A DNA stretch of 64,000 nt from Limisphaerales bacterium (GTDB taxonomy: Bacteria > Verrucomicrobiota > Verrucomicrobiia > Limisphaerales > AAA164-E04): positions 1-64,000 of the forward strand of contig JAMASS010000008.1 in the NCBI GenBank assembly GCA_024761205.1, written 5' to 3'. The notes under the pieces were generated by a model, which was not told the origin of the DNA, made no database searches, and worked only from the letters and a program-made list of their open reading frames with translations. Position numbers and translations under genes: made by a program. Positions 27,754 to 39,348 of the stretch are shown in pieces. Each line of letters starts with the position of its first letter. The stretch's first letter is position 1.

Positions 27754-28390
27754 ATGGAGCAAGACGTTCGATTCGCCAGTCGCTTTTGATTTGGCGGGTG
27801 TAGAGGAGTCGATCGTGGAGCCGGTTCTTGCCTCCCTGCCAAAACTCCATGGTTCGGGGAATGACGCGGTAGCCGCCCCAAAACGAAGGGAGTGGAATTT
27901 TTCCGGCGGCGAATTTTCGTTTCATCTCATTCCACTTCAATTCGAGCAGTTTGCGTGAGGTGATGACCTGACTTTGCGGCGATGCCCAAGCACCGATTTG
28001 GCTGCCCTCAGGTCGTGACTGAAAGTATTTGAGGGATTCTTTCGGCGAGATCTTTTCCGCAGAGCCATTGATGATGACCTGTCGTTCTAGAGCCAACCAG
28101 GGAAAAAGGAGGGAGACTCTTTGGTTCTTGGCGATTTGCTGGGCCTTGCGGCTTTCGCAATTGGTGAAAAAGAGAAAACCGGCCTCGCTGAAACTCTTCA
28201 TGAGTACCGTGCGTGTCCACGGCTGGCCGCTTGCATCAACGGTCGCCAACGTCATAGCGTTCGGTTCGATGATCTCTGCGGAACATGCTTGATCAATCCA
28301 GAGCTGAAATTGAACGAAGGGATTGGGATCGATATCCTCCTCGGTCAATATGGCTTTAGTATATTCTTTACGGAGATCGGCAACATTCAT
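27752..28390 (-). CDS. pdxH: Pyridoxamine 5'-phosphate oxidase
   Basis: 212 residues from ATG 28390 (MNVADLRKEYTKAILTEEDI); the longer in-frame extension upstream lacks family similarity. FMN/PLP segments are present: PWTRTVLMKSFSEAGFLFFT, NCESRKAQQI, FPWLALERQVIINGSAEKIS, and the ending RLLYTRQIKSDWRIERLAP. It oxidises pyridoxine or pyridoxamine phosphate to PLP with FMN. PLP is required by trpB and by glucan phosphorylase in this window. A small palindrome lies about 30 bases upstream of the start. Confidence 0.95.
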   Translation of the reverse strand: MNVADLRKEYTKAILTEEDIDPNPFVQFQLWIDQACSAEIIEPNAMTLATVDASGQPWTRTVLMKSFSEAGFLFFTNCESRKAQQIAKNQRVSLLFPWLALERQVIINGSAEKISPKESLKYFQSRPEGSQIGAWASPQSQVITSRKLLELKWNEMKRKFAAGKIPLPSFWGGYRVIPRTMEFWQGGKNRLHDRLLYTRQIKSDWRIERLAP

Positions 28391-28987
28391 GTAAGCGCAT
28401 TCCTCGTTGCGGTGCGAAAGCGGTGAAGCATCACCGCAGCACATCCTTTTTCCCCCGCACAATCGTTCCACTACTCATAATCAGCCCTAACCATTTCATC
28501 CAACGAAATCTTATTTTGGATGCACCTGCGCTGCTTGTAATTATTGGATCGATCATAAAGCTTCTGCCTCCATCGTATTATCTCTTGTTGCTTTGGTTCG
28601 TCACCACTCCAGTGATGTTATCTGCTTCCTTTATTTAATCCTCTTTTTAAAGACGCGGATGCGTGAAAACAATGGCATCTTATCAAAAGAATTATCGCGA
28701 TTTGATCACCCATAAATGGCGCAATTCTTGTCAAGTTATTTTCTCAAAATGAGTGTTGGCATCTCTGGAAGTCGTGATCGAATCGTGAGAACGTTACTTA
28801 TCGATCATAAACACAAGCGGTTTAACAACTCTAAATGCCTTCTTTTCCTCGGCTATTATTGAGGTGGGCGACATTGGGAGAGACGGACGTTGCCAGCAAT
28901 TGCGAACGGACGCTCTGCAGCGATGGAAGGGTAGGCTATCGCCGCATTGGATGAATCATTGAAGTGAAACGAACCATAGCTCATAAA
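28391..28987. other. Intergenic between pdxH and decayed giant gene 1
   Basis: AT-rich sequence with no supported gene; a 71-codon plus-strand ORF at 28423-28638 is hydrophobic but has no start signal. It holds a REP-like palindrome at 28420-28437 and the probable pdxH promoter. Otherwise nothing is seen. Confidence 0.4.
28420..28437. repeat. REP-like palindrome upstream of pdxH
   Basis: GCGGTGA, loop AGCA, TCACCGC: a perfect seven-base-pair hairpin. Its GCGGTG/CACCGC core is shared with the longer hairpin at 42982-43009, so both may be members of one repeat family. Confidence 0.4.
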
Positions 28988-30424
28988 ATGAATCAAAACT
29001 GGAGGATATTGATTGAGATGCTGCTTACGGCCATTGCCCCTTGGCTGTCGGCGCAGCGGCTCAACCGAGAGCTATAATCTGTTGGGGGGGCGACCGGACA
29101 GACTGACTCTGAGATCATTCTCAGAGTCGATTGCACCAGCATAACCGGTGCGTTAGAGTTCCCTTTGCTGGTGTATTGCAGGTGACAGTCTCCTTGGGCA
29201 TACTGTGATTAATCTGCCAATCTCAGCGATTGTGGCTTCAACGGCGGGGCTTTGGGTCGGTGAGGTGTTGGTGAGTCAGGTCTGGCATTAATTGGTTTTG
29301 TTTCAGCGTGATGCGCCCGGCGAGTTCGAACAGGATGTAGAAGGGAAATATATCCCGAGCGCTGTCAATACCAGCCTCGGTGGTGTGGCCGAATCTTTTC
29401 CGTTACGGTTGAGCATCGGGATGGTAGACAGCGCCCGATTGCTGCAGTGGATCTATATGGGGTTGGACAGTAACGCTGATACGATTTTGTCCCTTCGCGA
29501 AAGTAGTTTGGCCGCAGAGCACTTGGGAACGGCTGGGCCTTCGGTGGAGTGGAGGGCTTAGTCTGGGGGCAAGTATGACGGCGCAGGTGCCGTTGGCCTA
29601 TGACGATCACGGGTCTAACCCGTTTTTCATATCTATCACTCAGATCATGACGATCTCGACGCCGGATTCGAATCCGGACTCCCGGTCGGATTCGAATCGT
29701 CCAATGTGATTCGGTCGATTACTTTGGCCGTGGACACACCACTGAACGGTTTCGAGAGCCGGACTCGGAGTGTTCAGTTGTTTTCAGGGGCATACTCGGA
29801 GATCATCACTTTTTGCTCTTTTGGCACAGAATGTCGTCGGGGCTGAGGGTGAGTGGGGGCTGCCGATTGCGGTCGCTGGCGGCGGGAATGACTTTTGTGC
29901 AGGACAATGATAGTTTTATGAGGGCGGGGTTTCAAAACAGACCACCGGTTTCCGTTTCTCCATTTCGGGCGGCTACGAGAATCAAGCGACGGGTGCGGCT
30001 TCTGTAGTTGGTGGTGGACTGAGGACGAAGTGACTGGCTTGCAGGCTTCCGTTTCTGGGGGGAGTGGACATGGCACGACAACGTTGCGGTCAATATCAAC
30101 TCTTCTTGAGTCGCTGGATCGGGTGCCGGTTGTTTGCTGGCATTACTAAAGAGAGGGGGGATGACCGGGCCAAGAATCTCGGGCCGATGGCATGGGATTT
30201 TAAGGGGGTTTTCTATCCCGGCCGGGATGGCAGGTCGAATCACGACTCGGGAGATGGGTGGCGTGCAATTGGCGGCATTAAAGAGACTGCGGCAGCAGAC
30301 GCTGGAGCAGGAAACGGAGATTGAGCATTTACGGGCAGAACGAAAATCCATGTATGCGCTGGTTCAGAAGTTACTCGAGCACGACGAGCAACGTGAAGGG
30401 ATCCGTCACAGTTTTTGGTCTTGA
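28988..30424 (+). pseudogene. Giant secreted protein gene 1, decayed
   Basis: Starts with a signal peptide (MNQNWRILIEMLLTAIAPWL, then SAQ) at 28988, with GAGG-type signals absent, and stops after about 30 codons. Protein-like segments follow in changing frames: PISAIVASTAGLWVGEVLVS (about 29217), KYIPSAVNTSLGGVAESFPL (about 29348), RLLQWIYMGLDSNADTILSL, VPLAYDDHGSNPF, HIYHSDHDDLDAGFESGLPV (about 29625) and FSGAYSEIITF. The end is a coiled coil, LAALKRLRQQTLEQETEIEH, to a TGA at 30422. I associate these segments with very large secreted proteins of Verrucomicrobia. Many frameshifts and stops make it non-functional. The function of the intact family is unknown to me. Confidence 0.78.
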
Positions 30425-30456
30425 TGATGAAACTGACGATCGGACGAGAGGAAGTG

Positions 30457-33400
30457 ATGATGAGCGTGATGAAAGCGGCGATTCAGCGTGGGATGATCGC
30501 AGCAGGTATGGCATGGGCGTTGATAGGCTGGTCTCAAGGGGTCACGCTCCTGCTCGAAATTAGGCAAGGGTGACGCAGCTAAACATCCTGTCAGTCCGTG
30601 GCGTCCCCTTGTCGAGTGTGGTGGGCGATCCATTGGGGTCGGACGGTCGCGCCCTGCCCCAATAGAGCTAGGTGGACGCTGGTTTGACCATCAATCCTCC
30701 GACGATGGAGCAGTTTCAAAGTATCGTGGTGCCAGATGCTGTCGGCCACACCGGCGAACTTGGTCAAAGGGCGGGCACTTTGCGAGAATGTCGTTCAAAT
30801 TGGATTGCTCCGCACGCGGGCGACAGGAACTCTGAGTGCCGTGATGTTGTCGGAAACCGTGGGAGCACCGCTTTTCGGTCCGTCCATCTTCTTCCTGTTT
30901 GGTGCCGTGATCTCACCATCTGCCACTGATGAAAATGGGAACCTTTGCCGGAAGGCGCGCTCCCGGAAGTGTATTGGTTAGAAGGACCGCATAGCACGGA
31001 TGCCCATGAGGATGCGGGCTATTACTGGAGTCTTCATGCGCGGGCAGTGTTTGCCCAGACAGTGCCCATCGATAGGTCTGCGGAAGGCTCAGGCCACGAC
31101 CATTGAACCGGCTGATTTTGCGACGAATCCTGAAAACTGTTTCGTAGAAGGCGGCAATTACTTTTCACTGCTATCGCAGCGTTATCTGGTCTTGGGTTCC
31201 TCGGTCAAGAGCCTGCATCGGATGTTTTGGATTCAGGGCGCCTTTCGTGGCTGCGGGAAACCGGTGATGTTGAGGCGACCGTCAACATTGGGGAAAGGCT
31301 GGTGGCGCTGTCCGGTGAGTTGGTCTGCGATATCGGTGACAATACCTTGGGGGGGTGATGGTTTCGAGAGGTGTTGTCGGCCAGCGGCCTTGAGATTAGG
31401 CGATCGCTGTGGCCTTCAGTGGTCGGGTGCCACACGCTGCAGTGACTAGCCAATTCGGTGGCGATTGTTCTCGTAAGTTAATGACGGTCTGGATGCCTTG
31501 CTGAGTCTAGTGCAGCGGTCTGTATCTAAAATGATCCGACGGCGCCCAATGGTAATCCCAACGAGAAGCATGCTTTTTTTGGGCGATGTTTTAAATATCG
31601 CGCCGCCGCCTGGCTATTCCTCTGCCCTATCTGTGCTGATTGAATACTCGGAAGCGGACGCGCGTCCGGCGATGGCGGTATTCAAGGTACTTAGGGAGAA
31701 GCCGGAGGCGTCCATACTGTTTGACTTTATCGTGAAGGCGGGATCCGTTGTGTAGACCCTCATGCCTCTGCGCTTTTGCCTCAACCGGTCGTCGGCAATG
31801 GAAGCTTTGCGGTGAATTTCAATACGGAGCCGCTCGCGGACGATGGCGACCTTCCGACCAACTGGAATTCAGTGGTCCATGTCCTTGCCGTCAGCCCATT
31901 CGGACATTATGAGTGCATTACGTTTGAGGATCGCAAGCATTCGTTTGGGTGTACCGGGGCCCATGCCGGATTGCCCGTGTTGGCCACGGGCACCTGCGTT
32001 GCGGCCAGCGATTCGTTCACCGCGCCGGCGCGGCGGTGGCCATTGTCGGGGAAGATCTTGGATACTATCTATATCTCTCTCGCCGCATCGATTTCCTGGT
32101 GATGACTGGAGATCCCAACAATCCGTTGCCAGCTTGGTTGCGCATCGAAGGTAAGGTGCTATTGCGCAATCCCGTGGAAGATGATGCTGGAGCGACGACA
32201 GTCGGACTAATTTTGACGGATCAGGTATCACCACGAATCAGGAGCACTCGAGGCTCAGAGTGTGAATTCTGAGAGTAACGCGAATGTGACGTTTGGGGGG
32301 CGTCAGCCCTGTATCGTCCGGTGTGGTCGGCGCTGCCAATAACAATGTTGCTGGTGATATGTTGCTGATGCCTAAGGATGGGTTTGCCAGCCCGTGCAGA
32401 GTCAAACGAGTATGGAGGGGTTGTATCAGCAGTCCATTGCCAATGATATCAGCAAAGCCCCGGTCAATGGCAGTGTGACTTTTTGACCCTATGCGCGAGA
32501 AAACGGTGAATATCGAGTTGCGCAACCTTGACGAATTGTCGCCTTCCATTCAAACGGAGAATCTTGAAGGCAATATTTTTCCCGCAACTGCCGCCGCATT
32601 TGGTGGAGCGATTTTTTTATGATCTCAATCGAAGTGTCAACGGGGCCTTGGTGTTGAAGGGGGAATTTTGTGATGAGGCGTTTAGGGATTTGGCAACTCG
32701 TGTCGTCAAGTTTGTCGAGAGTGCCACAGTGCCGAAGTGTTGGTTAATAACTTTCTGGTCATGCGATATCGGGCTAAGAACCCGAGCTATCCGATTGCGG
32801 ATCAATGGTCCGATTGGACGGAGCCACAGCTGGCCAAGGGATGGATTAAGCGAGGCTTGGATGGAATCGATCTGTTCAATCAACGGGTTACGGATCTGTT
32901 TAACAACGCAGTTAATACCGACGTGGGTCACGTCACTCAGGCGCGGAGGCGATGAATCCGACCATTGGGATTGGGACGATGGACAAGCAATTTGGCGATT
33001 TTCGACCTTGCTGTTCGCCTTTTGGGGCTAGGTGCTCTCGGTGCTTAAAGAGGATCTGACGTTGCTCTGCGGGCGCGACGATTTCCTCCTCCCCGGGGTT
33101 GGATCAGTCCGGTATGCAATCGCTTGGCATGGAACTACACCCGGGGGAAACACAGGCGAGGCGATCTACGTGATCAACTACAACATTCACCAGGAGTATC
33201 CGAACCGAAATCCGGATGGGATCATCAATGCGGAGAATGCGCAGATCGTGTTTCCCTAGGGTTGTGGCGATATTTGTGGCCATTATCTGGCCGCGATCAA
33301 AGACTACTCTTTGTTGCTGGACACGGATTTTGATTGGGTGCCTCGAAATGAAGCAGTTTCTGTTTTTGGACAGCCGGTGTTGGTGGACTATTTTGATAAG

Positions 33401-34290
33401 CGGAAGTTTGCCGCGGCTGTCCGTCGTCAGGGCGGGAGCTTAGATCTTCGTTTTATGATTGCATTTGCAGATCTTTGGATTCCCTTCGGGAGGTTCAAGA
33501 GGCGTGGAGTCAAGCGGGAAAAGGATTCATTCCTAAATCCTGGACTGCTGGGGCTTCCGTTGGTGGCGATATATTCGCCAGCAGTGAGGCAATTTTAGAT
33601 GGCGAGGAAGCCATCGCGCTTTCAATCCCCAAGCGCTGGAGATCTCGAGAGGCATTGCCACTGAAGTTCGGAAGGTCAATTTGTCGGATGAGATCCTCAC
33701 GGCGGAGCATGACATCGACCTCCTGCGCGCTGATGTTCATGAGCTGGCTATGGCTCTCTGGCGATGCAGGGTGAGTTATTCACCATTAACACCCGCATCC
33801 AGGAGCTCGATGATACCGAACGCAATTCGCAGACGGGAATCGCGTGTGCGAAAAAGGAAGGGTGATGCGGCAGCGATTATCGGCGATCGCTCAGGGTTTC
33901 CGGACTCGGGACGCCGCTTTTCGCATCTTTCGGAACGAAAAGCTCGAATGCTATGAATGCCTATTCAACTTGGCTGCACAGTATGCCTGCCTGGCCGTCA
34001 AGTCCTTCGACTATAAAACGGGCCTCCTAAACACTAGCGAAGGACGGATGTTCTTAAATCAGATTGTCAGCGCGCGCTTTGGGAGTGTTAGACGGGGGCG
34101 AGCCATAGTTTGCCGAATGCGAATGCGGACGGCGAGGGGTCGAGCAATTTGGACGAGTATCTTGTAAACGGCCAACTTGCCAAGAGCATGGAGATGGAGA
34201 CAGCGAACCACACGGTGGAGCCAAGGCTACTATTTGAGCAGCTATCTGAAGGCCGTAGTTGTTATGTGCCGGGGGAATGTGGTGGAGCGC
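30457..34290 (+). pseudogene. Giant secreted protein gene 2, decayed and truncated
   Basis: A start at 30457 with GAGAGGAAG upstream gives a signal-like MKAAIQRGMIAAGMAWALIG. Collinear fragments in all three frames then follow: VYWLEGPHSTDAHEDAGYYW (about 30966), GERLVALSGELVCDIGDNTL (about 31291), LPAWLRIEGKVLLRNPVEDD (about 32129), DLFNQRVTDLFNNAVNTDV (about 32873), YPNRNPDGIINAENAQIVFP (about 33197), LLDTDFDWVPRNEAVSVFGQ (about 33314), GKGFIPKSWTAGASVGGDIF (about 33520), QRLSAIAQGFRTRDAAFRIF (about 33872). These match, in order, segments I know from giant secreted verrucomicrobial proteins. The known family continues well past the last fragment, so the 3' part is deleted. The lesions are too many for sequencing error. 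Confidence 0.8.
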
Positions 34291-34319
34291 CAAGTTTTGG
34301 CAGCCGCTTTGGCCTTTTT

Positions 34320-34962
34320 TTAACGTACTCGGCCAAGGTGTCGAATTCGAAAACTCTCGGTGTGGCTTCGGGTGTCGTTGATTCCTGAAGTATGGTTTAG
34401 CAAATCGCGGACGGTGATTTCTCGCCTTGCTGGTCGCGGGGCGCTGCTTTCAATCCGGACTTTGGGATTTTTGTAATTTGGAAGAAATTTCGAGGTCGGC
34501 GTGTCGAGGAGCAAACGCTTTTTTCCCGCTAGCATCATCGTGGCGATCGCAGTTACGGGCTTGATCATGGAGGCGATGTCAAAAAGGCATTCTTGGGCAT
34601 TGGATCGGCCCCACTGAGTCCTCGAGTTCATATGCCTCGTGATGAATGACGCGGACTCGTCTTGCGATGTATGTCACAAACCCGGCGGCTTCTTTGCGCG
34701 CCACCATACCTTTGAGCTACGCCTTGATGTCAATCCAAGCGTTCGGCAGACATGTCGGCCTCACGAATCGCGCTGAGTCTACGTTGGATTTGGACATGCG
34801 CCATTGGTGTACCAAACCTGTATCTTGGAGTCGATGGAGACAGGGATCAGGCAGATGACGAGTGGTTTCGCAACATTGAAGTAGACATTGGCGATACGAG
34901 TTAGGGTTCACAATGGCGTAGCAGCAAAAGGTTATTCCGCTCGTGTCAACGCTCACGCCCAC
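34320..34962 (-). pseudogene. Serine hydrolase (beta-lactamase/S12 family) remnant
   Basis: Read from high to low coordinates: CLPNAWIDIKA, then LKGMVARKEAAGFVTYIAR (about 34710-34660), then FDIASMIKPVTAIATMMLAG (SxxK active-site motif, here SMIK) and PARREITVRDLLNHTSGIND. These are the first third of class C beta-lactamase-like serine hydrolases. The YxN and HxG motifs and the whole C-terminal half are missing, and frames change between the pieces. It lies directly against the truncated end of giant gene 2, so the junction may mark a deletion. Confidence 0.82.
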
Positions 34963-35287
34963 AAGCAGTCAGAGCCGATATGGTAGACTCTATGGGAACT
35001 AATTCCTTGATTGGTTGTTCGTCACAATCAAAGCGATAGCTTCGCTTTTCACTTCTAGCCTTCACCAAGGCTACGGATGGCAGGCAAGACCTAGCGGAAT
35101 AGCCGGAGCCTTTAGAGACGAGAGCGAAGCTGTTGTCTTTGATTCTTTCGCTAGACGAATGGCGGTTGAGATATTGTAAGAAATCTAATTTTCACACAAC
35201 CTGTCATATCGGCTGCTATGTGCTTCCTGGTCTTAGATGGGCATCGTTGTCATTCGGCCTCACATTCCTATTGCCAAGAGATTCGGC
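34963..35287. other. Intergenic, no gene supported
   Basis: No coding signal, hairpin with T-run or repeat stood out. It lies downstream of the helicase gene on the minus strand. Confidence 0.45.
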
Positions 35288-37831
35288 CTAGAACGTGTAG
35301 AGCCGGTTGAAGGTGATCGCTGGTTGTTTTTGCTTCTTGGACTCCTGAAGGTCGATGGCAAATTCGGCGAACCAGTCGTTTTTTTCTTCAGGGTCCACCA
35401 GCGTTTGTTGGAGTTTCCAGGTGTTGTGGTCGTCTTGTTTTTGGATGAGACTGTAGCGCTGGTTTCGGGCCTCGGGGTCGAGGCGGATGCGCTCGTGGTC
35501 TTGGTGGTAGGTGGTGAGTTGGTCTTGGATTTCGGCCAGATCGAGGGGAGGCTCCGTGTTTGGCTCGAGGTGTAAGGAGTGAAAGGCGGTCTTGAGGTCC
35601 CCGAGGGCGAGTCCACGGAGGAAACTTAGGACGCACTGACGAATCATGGCAATGAAGGCCTTTTCGTCACGGGTGATGTCTTCGGGGCTAAGCGACGGCA
35701 TGGCCTTTGAGGTGCCAGTGGACGGCGGTTGATAGGTTGGGTCCTTCATCTGTTCCCACTCTTCCATGAGGCTGGAGTCGGTTTGTTCGATGAGGGATTT
35801 GAGATAAATCTCAATCTCCCGAATCAGGTCGTTTTTTCTGCTATGGGGAACCGTTTGCGTCAGGGTTTTGTAGACGCTGGAAATGTGTCTTAAGAGAAGA
35901 CCTTCGGCGCGTTGGAGGCCGTAGTCCTTGATGTAGTCGTTGAAGGAACGGAAGGCTTCAAACATTTCGCGGACGATGGATTTAGGCCGGATGTTCTCTT
36001 CACCAACCCATGGGTGCCGCCGAGCGAATTCGTTGTAGGTGCTGTAGATGAACTCACGATTGGGCTTTGGGTATTCGAGTTTTTCGAGCCCTTCCATGCG
36101 CTGGTCGTAGTCGAGTCCTTCTTCCTTCATGGCGGCGAGGGCTTGTTCTTTGATTTTGTCGAGCTGTTTCATCAGGATGACTTGAGGGTCTTCGAGGATG
36201 GACTCGACCAAGCTGATCACCACAAGAGCGTAGTCTTCGGCTTCAGGATCCATGAGTTCGAGGGTTTCGTGGAGATAGAGGGACAGCGCCTGATTCATGG
36301 AAAAGTCTTCCTGGAGGTCGACGTTGACTCGGATGTGTCTGCCGGATTCGGATGGTGCAGGCAGCTGGATGATTTTTTGTCCAAGGAGGGCGCGCAATAG
36401 CTGCCAGCCGCGACGTGCGTGCGCCTTCTTTTGGTTTGGTGAATCGTGACAATCGCGAATGAGTTGGCGCATCACCCGGCAACCATCCTCGCCTTTGCGA
36501 CCGAGGACGTTGATGAGCATACCGTGCGACACTTGAAAACGGGAGACGAGTGTTTCCGGAGTCGATTTGATTAGGCGATTAAAGGTTTTTTCATCCCAAG
36601 CAACAAAGCCTCGCTCGGGCGGTTTGCGTTTGACGAATTTTTTTCCGGTCTTCGCGGCTTTCTGTTCGAGTTTGAGATTTTCGATCACGTGTTCCGGTGC
36701 CTGAGCCACGACCCATCCGCGATCATCATATCCCTTGCGCCCGGCGCGTCCGGCGATTTGATGAAAATCGCGTGAAGTGATGATGCCGGTTTTTTGGCCA
36801 TCGTACTTGCATAATCGAGTGAAAACGACGGTGCGAATGGGGACATTGATGCCGACCCCTAGGGTATCGGTGCCGCAGATGATCTTGAGGAGGCCTTTTT
36901 GTGCCAGTTGCTCGACGAGCATGCGGTATTTGGGAAGCAGACCCGCGTGATGGAGTCCAATGCCGTGTTTTAACCATTTCTTGAGGGAAGGGCCGTAGGG
37001 ACTGTTGAATTTGAAATCGTGGAGTGCTTCGGTAATCACCTGTTTTTCTTCTTTGTTGCAAACGTTGATGCTGGTGAATCCCTGAGCACTCTCAGCGGCT
37101 TCGCGTTGACTGAAGCAGACCACGTAGAGTGGGCATTTGTCTTGCTCGACCAATGCTTCAATGGTTTGCGTCAGGGATGTTTTGCGGTAGTCGAATTCCA
37201 GCGGCACTGGCCGTTCTGTGGTCTTGATGGTGACGGTGGGCTTACCGTTGAGTTCGGTTAGCGCTTCTTCAAAGAAATCAGTGTTGCCTAGAGTGGCCGA
37301 CATCAGAAGGAATCTTGACTGGGGCAATGTCAATAATGGGAGTTGCCACGCAACGCCGCGGTCGCGATCAGAGTAGTAGTGAAACTCGTCCATGATGATG
37401 TCTTCGATGGCGGTTTGGCTCCCTTTCTTTAGCGCAATGTTTGCGAGAATTTCGGCGGTGCAGCAAAGGATTGGGGCGTCACGGTTGACGGTTGCGTCTC
37501 CGGTGCTGAGGCCAACGTTTTCGGGGCCAAAGTCCTTGCACAAAGCTAGCCACTTCTCATTGACAAGGGCCTTGATGGGGCAGGTGTAGACGGATCGCTT
37601 GTTTTGGACGAGGGACTTAAAATGGAGGGCGGTGGCAACCATCGATTTCCCTGAACCTGTCGGAGTGTTTTGGATGACGTTTTTTTCGTCGTAGAGTTCC
37701 AGGATGGCGGTTTCCTGGGCTGGGTAAAGAGAAACCCCCTTGCCCTCGATGTGTTCGAGAAACGTCTCGAGAGCGAGGTCATTGGAGAGCGGCGGCCCGG
37801 CCGGATCAATGCGACGCAGGATTTCAGACAT
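35288..37831 (-). CDS. SKI2-like DEAD/DEAH helicase with DUF3516
   Basis: About 847 residues from the ATG beginning [15 protein letters not shown] (a 13-codon longer start is possible). The superfamily 2 motifs are clear: Walker [10 protein letters not shown], motif II MDEFHYY (a DEFH box), motif III MSATLGN, and motif [20 protein letters not shown]. The winged-helix and long helical C-terminus (from [12 protein letters not shown] to the end) match DUF3516, found in SKI2/LHR-like RNA helicases of Actinobacteria and others. An RNA unwinding or decay role is likely but unproven. It stands alone on the minus strand with no obvious operon partner. Confidence 0.88.
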   Translation of the reverse strand: MSEILRRIDPAGPPLSNDLALETFLEHIEGKGVSLYPAQETAILELYDEKNVIQNTPTGSGKSMVATALHFKSLVQNKRSVYTCPIKALVNEKWLALCKDFGPENVGLSTGDATVNRDAPILCCTAEILANIALKKGSQTAIEDIIMDEFHYYSDRDRGVAWQLPLLTLPQSRFLLMSATLGNTDFFEEALTELNGKPTVTIKTTERPVPLEFDYRKTSLTQTIEALVEQDKCPLYVVCFSQREAAESAQGFTSINVCNKEEKQVITEALHDFKFNSPYGPSLKKWLKHGIGLHHAGLLPKYRMLVEQLAQKGLLKIICGTDTLGVGINVPIRTVVFTRLCKYDGQKTGIITSRDFHQIAGRAGRKGYDDRGWVVAQAPEHVIENLKLEQKAAKTGKKFVKRKPPERGFVAWDEKTFNRLIKSTPETLVSRFQVSHGMLINVLGRKGEDGCRVMRQLIRDCHDSPNQKKAHARRGWQLLRALLGQKIIQLPAPSESGRHIRVNVDLQEDFSMNQALSLYLHETLELMDPEAEDYALVVISLVESILEDPQVILMKQLDKIKEQALAAMKEEGLDYDQRMEGLEKLEYPKPNREFIYSTYNEFARRHPWVGEENIRPKSIVREMFEAFRSFNDYIKDYGLQRAEGLLLRHISSVYKTLTQTVPHSRKNDLIREIEIYLKSLIEQTDSSLMEEWEQMKDPTYQPPSTGTSKAMPSLSPEDITRDEKAFIAMIRQCVLSFLRGLALGDLKTAFHSLHLEPNTEPPLDLAEIQDQLTTYHQDHERIRLDPEARNQRYSLIQKQDDHNTWKLQQTLVDPEEKNDWFAEFAIDLQESKKQKQPAITFNRLYTF

Positions 37832-38271
37832 TAGCGGTGAAGTGTGGCGGATCAAGCCTCCGCTTGTCACGAGCGAAACGAGGCCGCTGCTTCTTTCCGC
37901 TCAGCCGGGGTCATTTGAAGCTAATGAAAGATGCAATTCATCCGCTTCGGCACGCTGCTCTTCCCGGGTCTTGTCGTGTTGGTCTTGAGTGGCCGTGATT
38001 TTGCTCCAACCCCCGGGTTGATGTTCCGCTCATTTCCTAAAGATCGCCACCGAAAGGCGGTTCAGGAACTTGTCTTTGCCTCTTATCAAACGAAAAGCGC
38101 CCAGGTAAGGCGGGATGGAGTCATGTGCCAAGAGTGCCTTTGATTTTGTTTTGGCTCAACCACTTTCCGTGCAGCCGGTTTTTCTCTTAAATCTGCCTGC
38201 ACAAACAGCGTCCAAACAAAAAGGCCAAGCCCCGGAAAGGCTTGGCCGCAAGGATGAAATGAGGCGGGAGA
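37832..38271. other. Intergenic between helicase and cassette 2
   Basis: No gene is supported; small plus-strand ORFs lack start signals. It contains the terminator of cassette 2 at 38212-38247 and, near 37832-37900, the leader of the helicase. Confidence 0.45.
38212..38247 (-). terminator. Rho-independent terminator of cassette 2
   Basis: Perfect nine-base-pair stem GGCCAAGCC/GGCTTGGCC (38223-38231 and 38239-38247) with a seven-base loop. Reading the minus strand it is followed by TTTTTGTTT (38222-38214). It sits 25 bases after the stop of the last cassette gene. Confidence 0.85.
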
Positions 38272-39306
38272 TTACTCGTATGGGCTCCCGCCGTTTGAAA
38301 GCGGCGGCGAGGGCAAGGCTTGCCGGGCTTCTTGCTCGCGCTCGAGCAATTGCCGGGCGATGATGGGCGATGCTCTGTCCTGCCACTGCCAATACGCTTC
38401 CACCCAGCCTTCCTTGGGAATCAGAAACGCATCGCCCTCCTCCAACTCCTTTGCGTGCTCATGGAAGCGAACGAAACTTTTCGGCCAATAGCCTGAGGTA
38501 TTGGCTGGAGTAATCTCGGCGAGTATCCGGTCCCGCAAGGCCATTGCCTCCTCCTCCGGCATCCACTCCTTGCTCGGCCACCTTTTCCGGGCGTGCAGCT
38601 TGTAGACGATGCTCCTGGCGTGAGAGTCCGCCTTTTCGCCCCAGGTCATCTTGGTTCTTCGCCAAGCCGGAACTTTCATGGTAATCCAGTTTCCCGTGAC
38701 GGGATCAAACTCGCCGGTGGGCACCTCCCTCATGATCACCTCATCGCGGTCCTCCACGTGCGCCGCCGCCTCGTGGTAGTTTTGTATATCGTTGAATATA
38801 CCTGCCACCATCGCGGGGTTGTCATGCCGGTCATGCTCCTTGAGGAGGTAATAGAGATCCTCAAAGGTCTTGGTGAAGCGCAACTCATTCTCGAAAAAGC
38901 CCCTCATAAAGACGTGTTCATCAATGACCGGTTTCATTCGCTTTTTCCCTTCGCCGTGCCAGGTGGCGGGATTGGTGGAATCGTAGAGGGCAGGGTCGAA
39001 CTTCAGGGTGGGATGATAGAGGGGCTGATAGGGAAAGTTGGCCTTCCAATTCGCCAGCCGCTCCGCTTCTTCCTGTTCTTCGTCCGATGGCTGTGCCGCC
39101 TTGCGGGCGGCCGCCACCCGTTCCCGCATCGCCTGCCAAGCCTCGTTCCCGCTACCGGACTCAACGGCCTCGGGGCGGGGAGCGGGCTTCGCCTTGTTCG
39201 CCGGGCGACATTCACGAATCCAGAAAATCACGACCATCGCCCCGATGAAACAGATGAAGAGGCCGGGATAATCAAGATACCAGTATTTTCGATCATTATT
39301 TGTCAT
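38272..39306 (-). CDS. Anchored protein of unknown function (cassette 2)
   Basis: 344 residues. One N-terminal transmembrane segment (about residues 11-30, YPGLFICFIGAMVVIFWI) is followed by a charged linker with PAPRPEAVESGSGNEAW, then a helical domain with several Trp-rich motifs: YDSTNPATWHGEGKKRMKP, RTKMTWGEKADSHARSIVYK and RDRILAEITPANTSGYWPKS. No family is recognised. It has the same plan as the 20643-21593 protein (anchor, Ala/Pro/Glu linker, helical domain) and shares the RR-T-WG-D/E-K segment, so the two are probably distant relatives. It is last in a three-gene unit ending in a strong terminator. Confidence 0.72.
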   Translation of the reverse strand: MTNNDRKYWYLDYPGLFICFIGAMVVIFWIRECRPANKAKPAPRPEAVESGSGNEAWQAMRERVAAARKAAQPSDEEQEEAERLANWKANFPYQPLYHPTLKFDPALYDSTNPATWHGEGKKRMKPVIDEHVFMRGFFENELRFTKTFEDLYYLLKEHDRHDNPAMVAGIFNDIQNYHEAAAHVEDRDEVIMREVPTGEFDPVTGNWITMKVPAWRRTKMTWGEKADSHARSIVYKLHARKRWPSKEWMPEEEAMALRDRILAEITPANTSGYWPKSFVRFHEHAKELEEGDAFLIPKEGWVEAYWQWQDRASPIIARQLLEREQEARQALPSPPLSNGGSPYE

Positions 39307-39348
39307 GCTTCTGCCTCGGTTTGGCTCTGCTCTTGCGGGAGGCGTTTT

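Noticed and set aside
29660-29705. Repeated GATTCGAATC-like motif resembling a tRNA T-loop
   Set aside because: It lies inside a coding fragment (HSDHDDLDAGFESG...) of the giant pseudogene and no cloverleaf can be formed around it.
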